Source: Mactromeris polynyma
Lineage: Eukaryota; Mollusca; Bivalvia; Venerida; Mactridae
DNA: 64,000 bases
NCBI GenBank assembly: GCA_032209605.1
Contig: JASFXZ010000005.1
Span: forward strand, 25,284,905 to 25,348,904
Direction of reading: 5' to 3'
Part shown: piece after piece, positions 24,491 through 36,570 of the stretch
Position numbering within the stretch: the stretch's first letter is position 1
Layout of the letters: every line of letters begins with the position of its first letter
Made by a program: the position numbers and the translations under genes
Notes under the pieces: model-generated
What the model was told of the DNA's origin: nothing
Database searches by the model: none
What the model saw: the letters and a program-made list of their open reading frames with translations, nothing else

Positions 24491-25372
24491 CTCCTCCCAC
24501 GTACGTCACTATACTGCTGCTACCTTCATATAATGCGGATGGATGTGCACCCAGTGTGGGGCTCGACCCCTCCCCAACTCTCGTAAGGTGCTCTACGGTT
24601 TTGTCACACTCTACTACACAGCCTAAGAACTAGTATATTGAGTGGTATTCTAACTCAGAGGAATAAAAACTTGCTAAACTAATTTATTATTTTCTTGAGT
24701 TTGAACTAGAAGATTTAATTTATTGAGGATTTAATACTTTATTTTGCAGTCAAATGTCATTGAGGATGTCATGCAGCTGGTGATGTTAATAATGCAGACT
24801 ACTGTTAAAGAAAATGCGAAGTGCTGCTTAAAGTCACGACCACTGTAATTCTAATGACTTATAAGAGTTCATAAAATAAATAGTAACAATCAAACAAACC
24901 ATTAAATTGCCAAATTATAATAATTCGTGTCTTAATATATATTCATCCAGTTCATGTCTTAACAGTTTAAAATTAGGCTTAACAGTAATCAAATAACAAT
25001 ATTCAATGACATAGTTGATTCCGTATACCATACATTTTAAATCCATGTACAATGCCACATACACACGTCTTATATATTCCTTCTTCAAAGTACTTTTTGG
25101 TTGTCAGTAGTTTTACTTTGTGACTGATTATATATCTTTGATTGACTACTGTATCAGCTAGTATGTATGAAATCATCTTATACTTATACGAACGTTACGA
25201 ATGCCTATAACCATTCGTAGCATTTTCATTAAAACTTACGAATTCGTAGCGACTGCATGCGTACGAAAATTTGATAAAACGCTCTTGAGATCGTAAGAAC
25301 GTCGTAAGAAAATCTTACAAAAATTTCGTGCGTAAGAACGTTGATAAAACGGGCCCATATGAGTGTAACCGT

Positions 25373-26016
25373 TTCCAGCCTTTAACCCCAGATCCAGATC
25401 CGCTCCTGAAAATAATACCCGTAGTTGTGCAGGTTAACTTCGCCTTTTCTACCTCAGCTCGTAGTTAAATGATGTTAAGATTAAGTATTCTGATTGGTTA
25501 ACTTCTTAAATCGTCGAATGCATGTCTTCCTTGTTCATATATTAATATAGTTAATATTACAGCGGGAGAAGTGAAAGTTGTACTGCGTTGTATAATGATG
25601 GAGTTCGGATTTTTAAGTAGATGGTTTGCTTGTAGTGTTGATAACTCGGTCGGAGTTGGCAGACACAGGTAAATGATTAAACTTTCATCTAGAATTTGCA
25701 CACCTGGACGTCCGGTTTTTTCTTTAATCAGTATGGTTAGTTTATCATTATATGTATACTTTAAGTTTTATGTAAATATGTAAGTATTACTTCATGGACA
25801 TATTTTAAAAAAGTGGCACACTATTGCGTTTATGCATATCCAACATTTTATATATAATTATCGTTCGAGGAAAAGGTCTGCATTGCGTTAACCGTGAGAG
25901 CACCAGTCAGTTAACATTCTCGAAATATAGACCGTTAGCCATTATGACCACATTCTGTCGTTCGTCATTCATTCATAAACGTTTTCGAACCACACGAAAT
26001 TTGATACTAGTAATTA
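25373..26016 (-). repeat. Dispersed repeat family D, copy 2 (inverted pair)
   Basis: Reverse-complement partner of 17012-17672. It begins only 17 bp after the right end of the 2.5-kb element at 22821-25356. Substitutions are scattered and small indels differ between copies, so the pair is not a very recent duplication. Confidence 0.75.
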
Positions 26017-26518
26017 AATTTAACCTTAAACGTGCAAGAAATCTCACTGGGCACATACTCTTATGAGTGCATGTTGACAATCACATAGGCTAGAAATGCA
26101 AATAATGATATTCATATTATTATTATTAATTGTGTGTGCAACTGAACACGCTTCATTACGTTTTGAGTGTTAATTCGGGCTAACTTGTACCTTATAAATA
26201 TAATTTACATTCATCATACAATGTTATCCTTACCCTACGTATAAATAAGACATCAAACATTATGCTACCAACGTTGATGACAGAAATGTTACATATTGCC
26301 AACATTAGGAGTCATATAGCAAGGTTGAGGCCTGAAGCGAAAACAGATTTGGATTTAAAAGCAAAACACACCACCAACTATATAAAAATCAATGTATATT
26401 CAAAATATGGAATAGTCTTTTACCTATGTGCACAAACAATTTCGAGTGTAAAGTTTCACGCTGTAACCAGTAGAAAAGGTTTCAATATCAAACTTATTTT
26501 GATTTTTTTTATAGAATA

Positions 26519-26681
26519 AAGGTCAACCTCGTTTATTGGACAACCTTCTATTCGAAAACTTGGTATCATACGAAATAGATAGCAGGTCCCGATGTATCTT
26601 CATAGGCACGTCGAATTGAAAATGAAAATGGGCTATAAAATATCGGACTCGATGAACTTGAAAAAACGAGGTCCGACTGTA
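26519..26681. mobile_element. Short TA-flanked MITE, decayed
   Basis: The right end, AACGAGGTCCGACTGTA, and the left end, AGGTCAACCTCGTT, are imperfect inverses and resemble the ends of the clearer element at 44668-44848. A TA dinucleotide borders the right end. Non-coding, Tc1/mariner-like by its ends (inference). Confidence 0.4.
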
Positions 26682-26977
26682 TAGCCATAGTCCCATTGTT
26701 TGTTACTGCTCAATAGCATAATAAGAATATCAGCATGTTCATTTTTCTCGGAGATAATGCATTTAACCCTGTACCACAAGAAGTAGCTGTGCCCTAAAAT
26801 CAAGTAAAATTGCATACATTCGTGTTTATCTGTGTTATATACTTTTGTAATTGCCCTTACTTGTATGTATATACTTTAGGTCTCCGTGTGCGTGCGTTGT
26901 GTCGTGGTTGTGCATTTCCTGTCCAAAGTCCTATTCATTTTGTTCGAAGAGAAATTAAATTAAATTAATTAAATAAA

Positions 26978-27234
26978 GAGAACGCCACTTGCAAAAAGAC
27001 TATGCCATTCCACACAAACTTCAAAGAAAACAACCGCCTACAAAACACCAGGCACCGAGGAGGTGCAAGGGTAAACATGAATGGGAAAATGGGTGCAAGG
27101 GTAAACGTGTATGGGATTAGGGGTACAATGAATGGTCTAGCCGGCCATAAAAACAACTAAGGGAAACAAAAGGGGAAAATATATGGGTGGAGTACAACAC
27201 GGAACAAGTCAAGAAAGTAAGCAATAATATGCCG
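26978..27234 (-). repeat. Dispersed repeat family A, diverged copy
   Basis: Inverted copy running from GAGAACGCC to GCAATAATATGCC, with the family landmarks (CACACAAAC, AAAACAAC, GAGGAGGTG, GAACAAGTCAAGA) recognisable but diverged. It directly abuts family B copy 2. Confidence 0.5.
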
Positions 27235-27256
27235 AAATGGTGAAAGAACATGATTT

Positions 27257-27480
27257 TTTCGGCGTTAACCACCAAGGCAATTTCTCTTCAACCGATCAAC
27301 GTTTGTAACCTTGACGCGGATTGGTTAACCTTTCTATAAACCGTTCGTTATCTTACCGAAATCCACTTAATTTCGGTGAATTTACCTAAATCCATTTTGG
27401 GTCTTGAGAGACCAGCAATCGTAACATCTCGGCATTTTTTATGTTGCACATCAAATCTTAACCTGCAAACTACGCCGACC
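27257..27480 (-). repeat. Dispersed repeat family B, copy 2
   Basis: Reverse-complement partner of 9210-9425. Shared blocks are ACCAAGGCAATTTCTCTT, TTGACGCGGATTGGTTAACC, CCGAAATCCA and GCAATCGTAACATCTCGGC. Confidence 0.6.
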
Positions 27481-27489
27481 TTTTTGCAG

Positions 27490-29445
27490 TATATTTCTTT
27501 TTATATTATGTCACATGGGGAAATGGGAACTTAAGATCGAGCTTCATATAAATCATAAATAGATATAATAACCATAACTTCAGTGTTCTTTGTGGAAAGT
27601 AGTGAATTCGAAGTTTAAATGTTTAGTGGACAGGCAAGTGTATTTTAAGCAATATGATGACAAAAGATGATTTTTGGACGGTACCGCCCAGGTACCGTCT
27701 ATAGTAGTGGCAATTTGAGAGGCATACAACAATTGGTTCTCGTTTTCAAAACACGAAAAAAACTGAAAGCCGGTAACATGTCAAAAACGTCCACATCGGC
27801 CTAATTACTACGCAAACAAAATAGTTCCAAAGTTCACCGAACGAAATAATATCATAAACGTTTCAATAAAATAAAATGTTGAAAAGGTGACCTGCTAAAG
27901 TGGTTTGTGAACTAATTAGCTGTTTCTTAGGAGTTCAGATGGGGTTTAAAACAATGTATTAATACACACGAGTTAGTTTGGTGTCGGCCCGATGCTTTTT
28001 CGCCCTCTTTATTCTATAGTAAAACTACAAGATTTGCACTGGAATTGTGAACTCAACAATATGGCCCCAGCTATTTGCAATATCTAGTCTTCAATACAAC
28101 ACTAGCACAGTAAATCCACACCAAGAAAACACCACCACGACCTGGAAACTTTTCTGCTATCATTCAATGTATACAGTATCTGTCAAAATATTCAAAACAC
28201 AACAGCCGACACCGTTTACAGTTTTGGATTTATCGTAGATATGGTCTCGTTGCGCACGACTCCGAAAATTATCGGGGTCATCTTTCTACGTACGCCTCAC
28301 TCTGTGCTTGGAAAATTAATTGGAAAATATCCCACTACAACACGATAACTCTTAACTTATGACAAGCTAGTGATATCATAACTTTATGCCTGGGCATACT
28401 GATTTTATTCTAAGTGCGTGCTGATATAATTTGATATGTCATTTTATAATCAAATATCCACAAACGTTACATAAAGGGTCTGATATCTTTGTATTTAATT
28501 TATTTACAATCGTGACAAACATTTCACTTGTTTTACAAGTTTAAGGTTCTACCATTATTACTGACCATTCTTCTTTATTTCGGTTAGAAAATCTAGCATT
28601 TATAGAACAATTCGGATTGAAGATATTTTGAAAAATTTAGGTAAAATATCATCCACATTAAAAACTGAGGCAGCAAAATGTGTCTTACAAAAAGTTCAGG
28701 CCCGGATCCACCGGGGGGGCAAGGGGGCCCTGGCCCCCCAGTCGGCTGTGGAGTGACCTATTTCTATTCCTAATATATATTATATCGACTGATTAGGTCC
28801 TTAAGGTTACTATTCTTTTAGCACTTCAAATACAATACATTGATGCATGGTCGATTTTCTTTTGTATACTACCAGTATAGCGGAAGCAATGTGCAATAAA
28901 AGTTGGCCCCCTGATGTGCTCATCGGCCTTGAGACCGCCTAGAAAAATCTTGTGCTTTTCACTCTACATCAGACAGAAGCTTTCAATTTCCTTATCATGT
29001 TGAAAGCGTCTGTAAAACACAGATTATTGAGCATCAATGTAACAGAGACAGATAATCGTCGTGGTGTTGTTTTAGTGTGAAACAGTGAAAATAAAAGTTC
29101 TTAAAATAATTTTAAACAATTCAATAATTTATTGAAGGGAATGTAATACTTGGGCCAAAAGTTTTGCAAAAAAAATAATTTTGTTTTTCTAGAACTTTGT
29201 TTTTGTTTTTCTCTACTTTACTATTTTCACATTTTCTTTATTAGAATTGCATTTCAAAATGCTTAAATCTTAAATTACATTTTCCTCATCGTATAAAGAA
29301 TTTGTTTTAAACTAAAACACACAATTTTTTTTATATTTTGAATACGTTCGCACTACAGCGACGAAACATTATACCTGCATGCATTCTTAATTTCAACTTT
29401 ACCGAGTCATAAGGAAATTAAATAATTCAAAAGATTGAGTAACAA
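27490..29445. other. Intergenic; G/C-rich hairpin at 28700-28740
   Basis: No gene recognised. At about 28700-28740 a compact palindromic stretch with CCGGGGGGGCAAGGGGGCCC and then GGCCCCCC stands out from AT-rich surroundings; it may be the end of a DNA transposon or simply a hairpin. Confidence 0.35.
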
Positions 29446-29451
29446 GACACC

Positions 29452-29645
29452 ATCATAATTGTGGTCCTTTCATACAAGCAAATTTTGCAGTGTGATATGC
29501 AAAATACGCTGTGTTAAATGTTGGTTGGTATTTTAATGTATGTATCGCTCTAACCTCGAATCTACCATAAAATCACGAATTATGATGTTTTATCATCAGT
29601 TTCTGTATTTTTAAAGGTAAATATATTGAAGGTATTTTTTTAATT
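29452..29645 (+). repeat. Dispersed repeat family C, best copy
   Basis: Matches the reverse strand of 23105-23315 closely and 14525-14610 more weakly. A continuation block is found at 30270-30430 (ATACTTGAAAACTATGCA, CTGCGCTCACAGCC), which suggests the stretch between them, including the foldback element, was inserted. Confidence 0.6.
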
Positions 29646-29796
29646 TGCTTAGTCATAAACATGAGAAAATGCCTACATACAGTTAGTTAACATGTTCCCA
29701 AAACCACAAATACACGAGTCCGATACAGGAGTATCCGCTAATTATGAGTATGTCGCGACATTATCGTCCATAAAACCTGACAAGACATACGGTATA

Positions 29797-30250
29797 CGGA
29801 CAAAATCCCCTCCAGACAAAATCCCCTCAGCTCATTTTGCACAAGGCGGACACAATCCCCGTCGTGAATTTTACAAGGTGGACAAAATCCCCTTCATGAA
29901 TTTTACAAGTAGGACAAAATCCCCTCAGATATCTTTTCCACAGTTGAAAAACATTTCAAAATAATAACAATTTTAACCTGTTGTCTGTCAAAATCCAAGC
30001 TCCAAGAAGTTATTTTGCAACAATAACAAAGGCAAAGATGAAATATTTAAGGGATGTTATGTTTACTGTTGAAAAAAAATATCAGAGGGTGTTTTGTCCT
30101 ACTAGTTGTAAAATTCATGAGGGGACTTTGTCCTACTTGTAAAATTCATGAAGGGGGTTTTTGCCACCTTGTAAAATTCACGAAGGGGATTTTGTCCAAC
30201 TTGTACAAAATGAGTGAAGGGGATTTTGTCCGGGAGGGATTTTGTCCTAC
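29797..30250. mobile_element. Foldback element with GGACAAAATCCCC arms
   Basis: The left arm (29797-29937) is made of four to five diverged units of GGACAAAATCCCCT and GAATTTTACAAG; the right arm (30081-30250) is the same in inverse order (AAAATTCATGAAGGGG, GATTTTGTCC). The two arms would form a hairpin of about 140 bp around a 140-bp loop. The short ORFs in the arms arise from the repeat. Arms built of short tandem units are typical of Foldback-type elements (inference). Confidence 0.75.
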
Positions 30251-30831
30251 AAGCCATACGTACACATGGTAGGTGTATTTTTAAAACGCTATACTTGAAA
30301 ACTATGCAACAAAACTTTACTTCAAACAAAAAATTATAGAGGCAAATAATTAAATAATGTTCTCGTGTAAAAAAATGAATTGTGATTTCTGTGCCAAATG
30401 GGCAATTTTTTCTGCGCTCACAGCCAATTATTTTATGTCAGAGATGATAAACACATTTATATTATTTCAGGGAGCTTACATAAACCTGTTTGTAGTTTAA
30501 GTATATACTTTAGGCGGTTAACAGTTAATACAGCTTTTAAGTGTGCTCCCTGATCATGTTCATTCTGGACATTAAAAAGAATCATTTTCTGCAGTTTTGT
30601 TAGTAAACCAAGACGATGCATTCATTCGTTGACACCGAACCCACCGATCAAGTTGCTTTGCGCTAAATTCAATCTTTTCGTTTATTACGTAACGTAGCGG
30701 CGCTGTGATTATCGCGGAAGTCGTTGAATCGTTTTAAAAATTGTGTAACACTCATCTGATATTGGAAAATACTTTACTATCCAGCTTTATTTTAACTCAT
30801 TTTGTGATATTGTTGAAAAAATACGCACATA

Positions 30832-33800
30832 ATGTCTTCTGGGTACGGGCAGGTTTCGTATTCCGACAAAACGCATTTTAGCACAATGGCGGATGATCAC
30901 CAGTATTCGGATGACTATAGAAACGGTGATAAACATGCTAACGGAAATGGGGTTTACAACGATTATACCGTTGAACTGAAGCCTAAAGAGTACGGAGCAG
31001 AATACAAATGTCTTTGTTTTTCCTTCAAGAACACGAAACGTGTGAAATTTGTTATGTTTGGAGCGTTACTTGTATTTGTCCTGGCTCTTGTTCTTATTAT
31101 AGTATCAGCCGTGGCGCATCATCACAGCTCTCAGTCTGGATCTAAGCAGGCACAAAAAGCATATGGTAATGTATCATTGCAAAATTTTGTTCGAATAACA
31201 CAATATTGACGAAATAATAATCATAATACAGTTGTCACATTTAGCAGAATTTAGCTTTATTATAGTAATGAACTAATGATTGAATTGATAATCAACTAAT
31301 TATATTTCTTTAACTAGTGTTTCTTGGTCTATATTGAATTGATAATGTCTGAAAAGTGTTGATACTGAAAACAAAGAAACTGTTGAAATGGCACATGTGC
31401 GACCGAGTCACTGACCATTTATAAATTGTATTGACATTAATTTTCTATTTTCAAGTCCACAGATTGTGACAGAATGCATGACAATAAGTAAATATTGTAT
31501 ATATTATACACCGCGGGAAACTTCTAGGCTGAAGTTATAGCGCAGATCAAGACAACTTTACAGTTGAATTTGTTGTGTTATAAATATAAGTTTTGCTGTA
31601 TTGCTTTTAAGTTAAAATATATTCCAAGTGACCATTTTGTCTTCTACAAATTTATATGATAAATTTTTTAATACTCACAAACTCTTCTTTCAGGCTTGTT
31701 TGCTTATGGGCCTGATGAGACTGGTATGCTTACCTTTGATCCACTGAATCACAACACGTACATGAAATATTTCTACAGACTGGAAGACCAACTTAATGGT
31801 AAGGCCATCATAAGTTCATCAAGTTGTTCAGTTTGTTATATTTGTAATTTTGTTTGAGCTACAAAGGCTTAGCTGAACTTAAGTGACTCGTCGTCTTCCA
31901 GGGGTTCTATTTGACCTGGAGTTGACCCTTTGACTCCTGGAATTTCCAAAAAGGCCACATTTTAACCCCTTAGGATTCTGGCTGAAGGGTAAATTTTTCT
32001 CTAAATAATAGGTATTTTGGGTATAAAACTTATGGTAAATTTGGAAAAAAATATCAAGGTGACCCATGTAATTCAGCACCTAGGGGAACCCCTGATCTTC
32101 CCATCTATATGTGTCAACATATACTTTAAATTAATGCTATATATATACCTTCTTTGAAACGATGGGGCCAATTTTCCTCAAACAACTAATGTTGAATTTT
32201 AATAATTAAACAGTGATGTTGAATACTATTAGTCTTTAATGTTTTTGTCTCTTTTCTTTTCAGGTTACAATATAATCTCGCAGATTTCAAATACAGAAAA
32301 ATATGAAAAATGTGACAACAATATGACATCAGTACCAGAAGGCAAAGTATGCATGCAGACAGCCGTGCAGTTTGGTGATCAATGCCAGCATGAACGCATG
32401 TATGGTATCCAAGAGGGAAGGCCCTGTATATTGTTGGTTCTGAAGCCTGTAAGTTTTGGTGTGATTGTAATGTGTAAAATTTGATTGAGCAATTTAGCAT
32501 TTAGCCATTACACCTATGTGTTGAATTCATTCAACATTTATGATGAATGCCTGTAATTTGGATGAAAGGCAGGTCTGTAAGTAAAATTTTCAAGAAAAAA
32601 CAATAAGTTTCCTATATGATTGGATTTATAAAATGGCAATATTGCTATGGTTACGATATAGAACCGAACATTGGCATTTCCTGTGTTAATTGTTGACATC
32701 AGTTGAGATTTAGAGGAAATCAAAATATGGCAAACCCAATAGATAAATCTGCATTCTGAAAATTCCCTTTCTTGAAAATTTGGGGTGAGTATCTTCCTCT
32801 TTTTAATTGTTTACTCCTTTTGGGCAAACATTATGAAATAAAAGTAACCTTATTTTTTTAGTTTTATGGGTGTAGGGGTATCTTCTCATTTTTCCTTTTT
32901 TGTTTTGCATGAGCATTCTCACTCCAGAAAAATGATCGTTTTTGGTCAGAGTATAAAATATGAGTGAATTAATACTTCTGTGATCAATTCAAATGGTTGC
33001 TGAATACCTACCGGTATATTATGTATTGTTTATGTCCTGTTTTACATTTATTTAGGAGAAAGGTTTGATGCCGAAGTTGTTTAACTTATCAGGAACACAG
33101 AATATAGAGCTTCACAAAAAGTTACAGACCGCTGATACTAGGAAAGCTGTCCCTGTCATTTGTGAGGGAAAGGTTTGTGTGTAAAATATTCTGTTTACTC
33201 ACTGTGGCCACCATCGGTAGTATTAATAGCAGTTGATGTAGGTCTTTTGAAAACAAAGATGGAGTGTGTTAAAACAACCTGTTCATTTGTATGGAAAATA
33301 TATGTATCTAACATAGCAATGTAGCAAGTATGAGCACCAGATCTTTTATGTTTCTTGGTGTAATGATATTTTGCTCTGTAATACGAGTGTTTCTCCAATC
33401 ATTTGAGAAAAAACATATTTTTTAATTATAAACTTACTTGTCAGTTTTATTGACTGTTTGAAGAGTCAGTAGTACTATTGGTCTAAATCACATGACAAGG
33501 AAATCTTCATTGATCTGGCACTCATACAGTTTATATCACTGATTTCATCACATATTTTCAGTAAAAATAAATGAGTTTTCTAACCACACTCAGACGTTTG
33601 TTAATAAATATCTATTCTAAATGCCTTACTTTTCCATAGACAGTGGCCACATTGTTGCAAGGTTGTCTGTAAAAGCTCAATGCGGGGCTCAAAGTCGTGA
33701 CCTTCAGATCAGGAGTCAAGCACTCTACCCCTCGATCACTATGCCTTTTTCGTATACATTACTAAATACATTACGGACCTGGTTTTGAATAATTAACGCA

Positions 33801-34126
33801 GGATATTTGTTGATATTTACAAACAGTTAGTTTCAGTATTCTGATGTTTGTATTTGCAGACTGATGAAGACAAGGCTGCGCTAGGAACAGACAAATATGG
33901 TGGAGCTCCAGTGGTGTACAATCCACAACAAGGATTTCCACTCTACTATTTCTTACAGCGAGACACAGAAGGATACATCAACCCAGCTGTCATGGTTCAT
34001 TTTAACACTGTTCCTACACATAAGAAAGTGACCATTAAATGCACAGCGTGGGCAGCAAACTTCAATAACGGTAACCCTGAGAGCAGTCCGTATTACTCAA
34101 CGGAGTTCACACTAAACATTTTTTAA
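30832..34126 (+). CDS. ATP1B: Na+/K+-ATPase beta subunit, complete
   Basis: Type II membrane glycoprotein that pairs with the alpha subunit of the sodium pump and is needed for its folding and delivery to the plasma membrane. Five exons join in frame: 30832-31165, 31694-31798, 32264-32448, 33056-33172 and 33860-34126, giving 335 residues. The cytosolic N-terminus of about 70 residues is rich in Tyr, Asp and Gly and is longer than in vertebrates. A single membrane segment spans about 72-95. The extracellular part carries six Cys in the family order (K-C, V-C, Q-C, P-C, I-C, K-C), enough for the three conserved disulfides, and the G-R-P-C-I-L-L and G-F-P-L-Y-Y blocks. N-N-M-T is a candidate glycosylation site. 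The start ATG is the first in a frame that reaches a normal splice donor. All introns are short (0.5-0.9 kb). The paralogue number cannot be assigned. Confidence 0.95.
33645..33745 (-). repeat. SINE head in ATP1B intron 4
   Basis: On the minus strand: box A-like ATAGTGATCGAGGGGTAGAG and a downstream GGTCACGACTTTGAGCCCC that replaces box B. Similar heads occur at 41750-41835 and about 56380-56480. Non-coding insertion. Confidence 0.45.
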
Positions 34127-35537
34127 GCGTATCTCTCCCTCTATTGTCTGCACAGAGGTCAATTTAATAACTAAATGTTTGAACATTGAATGCTTATGTC
34201 TCTGCAGCTAAGTTGGGTTTTTTTCAGATGATTTCTATGGGTAAATGCATTGTAACGTCTAATGTACTATAAATCAATTAAAGAAACATCTTACTTTTGT
34301 CAAAAATCTTGTGAATTTATGTTTTAAGAAAAGTATTGCAAAGTTTAAGATATACTAGATGTAAGTCAGACTTGACTGTTAGGACTTTTTCATGAAGTGT
34401 AACTTATGAATTTGTGTTTCTGTTGATCATATCATTAATTAGCTTTTCTTGGACCATTTTTCACATTTTGTAATATTTTCTAATTTTCGATGAGCTTATT
34501 ATTACATTCATGTAAATTGCTCTTTAGGCAGTAAATATGGACAGGATGATGTCACGTTGAATAGGTATGGAAATCTGCGACTGAGATGCCATACTTACTA
34601 CTGTTCCTTGTTTTTACATTTGATGACTCTGACAGTGTTTTTTATTCAGAGTTTGCCAAATGTGTCTTGACTGCCTGACATGACTGATATAAATTCTTTC
34701 AGTCGGATGAAAAAGGTTATTTTACAGCACACAATTTTTTTTATATTTTTTCGGCCTGATTTAAGATGGACTCTGTCAGATTCGGATAATGTGTAGTTTT
34801 CACTTTGTAAATATGTTTTGTGATATCATTTTTATGCATACATGTAGTTTTAAAATTGATTATTAATTGAAACATTATGTACAAACATTCTAGCTAGAGC
34901 TCAGATATGTTTGATATATTTCTAGATCAGTTTGAAAATCAATTTCAATCTTTCATTTTCAATTAAACATATGGAGTAAAGTGTCATAATTTTGTATTAA
35001 TTATATTTACATACATATAACACATCCATGGAATATATAATTTTTAGTTTAATGGGTAAATCCCAGCTTAGTTTGTGCATATCAACACATATTGAAGACA
35101 GTACAACTTACCCTAAGTTTTACATATGTATTTTTCAGACTTCGTTTGCTCATTAGATTAGAACTGGTTTGAATCGGCTTTTCATTGATTTTGAATTCCA
35201 TTGTTTTCGAGACTGATATGTGATACATTCCTTTGTTTTTTTGTCAATGAATGATTAGCAATAGTTTTGACCTTATTGTGACTTCTAGTATCTAGTAAGT
35301 ACATTTACAGTGTGGTGAAAACTTGTGAAATGTTTAGCACACATTCCCAATTCTGCTTTAATCATCGTTTGTACATAGATCATTATGCTGGTAGAGAAGT
35401 GAATAATTTCATGCTTTAATTTTACACTCTATGTTAGTCACATATAAATATGCCATTTATTCCTGTACATGTTGATGATTATACATCCGTATATCTTAAG
35501 TTTGTTTTTTCGATTAAATGGTGAATAGTGTTTAAAG

Positions 35538-35760
35538 AGGGGCCTCCATTGTTGAGTGGTTATGGTCGCTGGCTTTAAATCACCACTAGCTGCTGCAGGT
35601 TCGAATCTCGCCCACAATGAAGACTTTAAGATGGCTTATTCAGGTCGCTGGTTCTAAACAGGTGCTCGCTTTCTCCAACCTGGTAGCTAAACAAGTAATT
35701 ACATGGACCTGGCTGTTCAAGCCCATTTTGCAAAAAGATGTTTCAAACCATTCCAGACTT
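35538..35760 (+). repeat. tRNA-derived SINE
   Basis: A tRNA-Ser/Leu-like head: box A TTGAGTGGTTATGGTCGC and box B GGTTCGAATC at 35598-35607, followed by an unrelated tail (GGTCGCTGGTTC, CTAGTTTTCTTG). It is a SINE and not a tRNA gene because no acceptor pairing or full cloverleaf is present. Confidence 0.55.
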
Positions 35761-36409
35761 TGAGCTATGTACTAGTTTTCTTGTATTACATTGAGAACAG
35801 TAAGAACAATGTTATTGCCACAACATGAATACTATTGCAAATTTATCTCATTTCCATTGTAATGATTACATTTTTTATTTAACTATATTACACCTCCTGG
35901 TTACTAGGGTATTTTTCATTTATGTTTGAGTCAAGTTCTGCATCAAAGTTGTAACAGAATTGTTACTGTCTGTTACATGTTTCTGAAAGATCTGATTTGT
36001 GAACAATTGAACGGAATTTTGATAATGTTGCACAGTATCCAATTTCTGCCGACATTAAATCTTAAATGCACTTTGTTATGACCGTATATCTTTCAAATTT
36101 TGTTAAGCTATTCAAAATGTGGTAATTATATTTATAACCAGTAGTTTTCAAATAGCTGATTAAAATGACTGTACTCCAATTTGAAAAATTTCATTGTCTG
36201 GTTAAAATTGAATTTCTTATAAATTGTCAGCACTGAAACATAACATATGATTTAAGTAAAGATATTATGTGCACAAATTATTCATTTAAATATTCATTGG
36301 GTTATACAACTTCAACATATTATATTGTGCATAAAGTCAATTGACAGGGTCCATCAGGAACACATTGATATATAAATATATGTACAGCAGTCGTATTTTA
36401 TGAGACTGT

Positions 36410-36570
36410 AATGTATAAGTTCGGTAAACCCTGAATAAAGCAACTACCCTTGGGACCTCAAAACTGGTCTTAATATTGAGGTTGAATAAAATGCAGAACA
36501 GTCAAAATGGACTTGAAAAGTGTGGTCTTAATATTGAGGTGGTCTTATTATTGAGGTGGTCTTTTTCTGC
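36410..36570. repeat. Repeat with GGTCTTAATATTGAGGTGG blocks
   Basis: Three copies of GGTCTTA(A)TATTGAGGT sit within 160 bp. The same motif recurs at 55555-55650 (inverted) and 60600-60700, so this is a dispersed family, probably a decayed inverted-repeat element. Confidence 0.45.

Larger units (their letters stand above)
22821..25356. mobile_element. 2.5-kb element bounded by GGGCCCGTTTTATCAA inverted repeats
   Basis: The left end is GGGCCCGTGTTATCAA and the right end is the inverse of GGGCCCGTTTTATCAACG, a 16-bp match with one mismatch. The subterminal 150 bp on both sides are full of short CGTAAG / CTTACG / CGTACGA motifs in both orientations. No transposase ORF is present. A small frame at 23984-24214 contains T-R-Q-T-N-F-S-E-K, faintly like the start of Myb/SANT-type proteins of Harbinger elements, but it is too short to rely on. 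It also holds a family C copy and a tRNA-like repeat, so it is composite. The target duplication is unclear (AT on both sides). Confidence 0.5.

Noticed and set aside
29692..30329. ORFs of 72-90 codons with repeated D-K-I-P-like segments
   Set aside because: They are translations of the GGACAAAATCCCC foldback arms; mirror versions appear on both strands.
35538..35620. tRNA gene
   Set aside because: Box A and B are present, but acceptor and other stems do not pair and a SINE tail follows.
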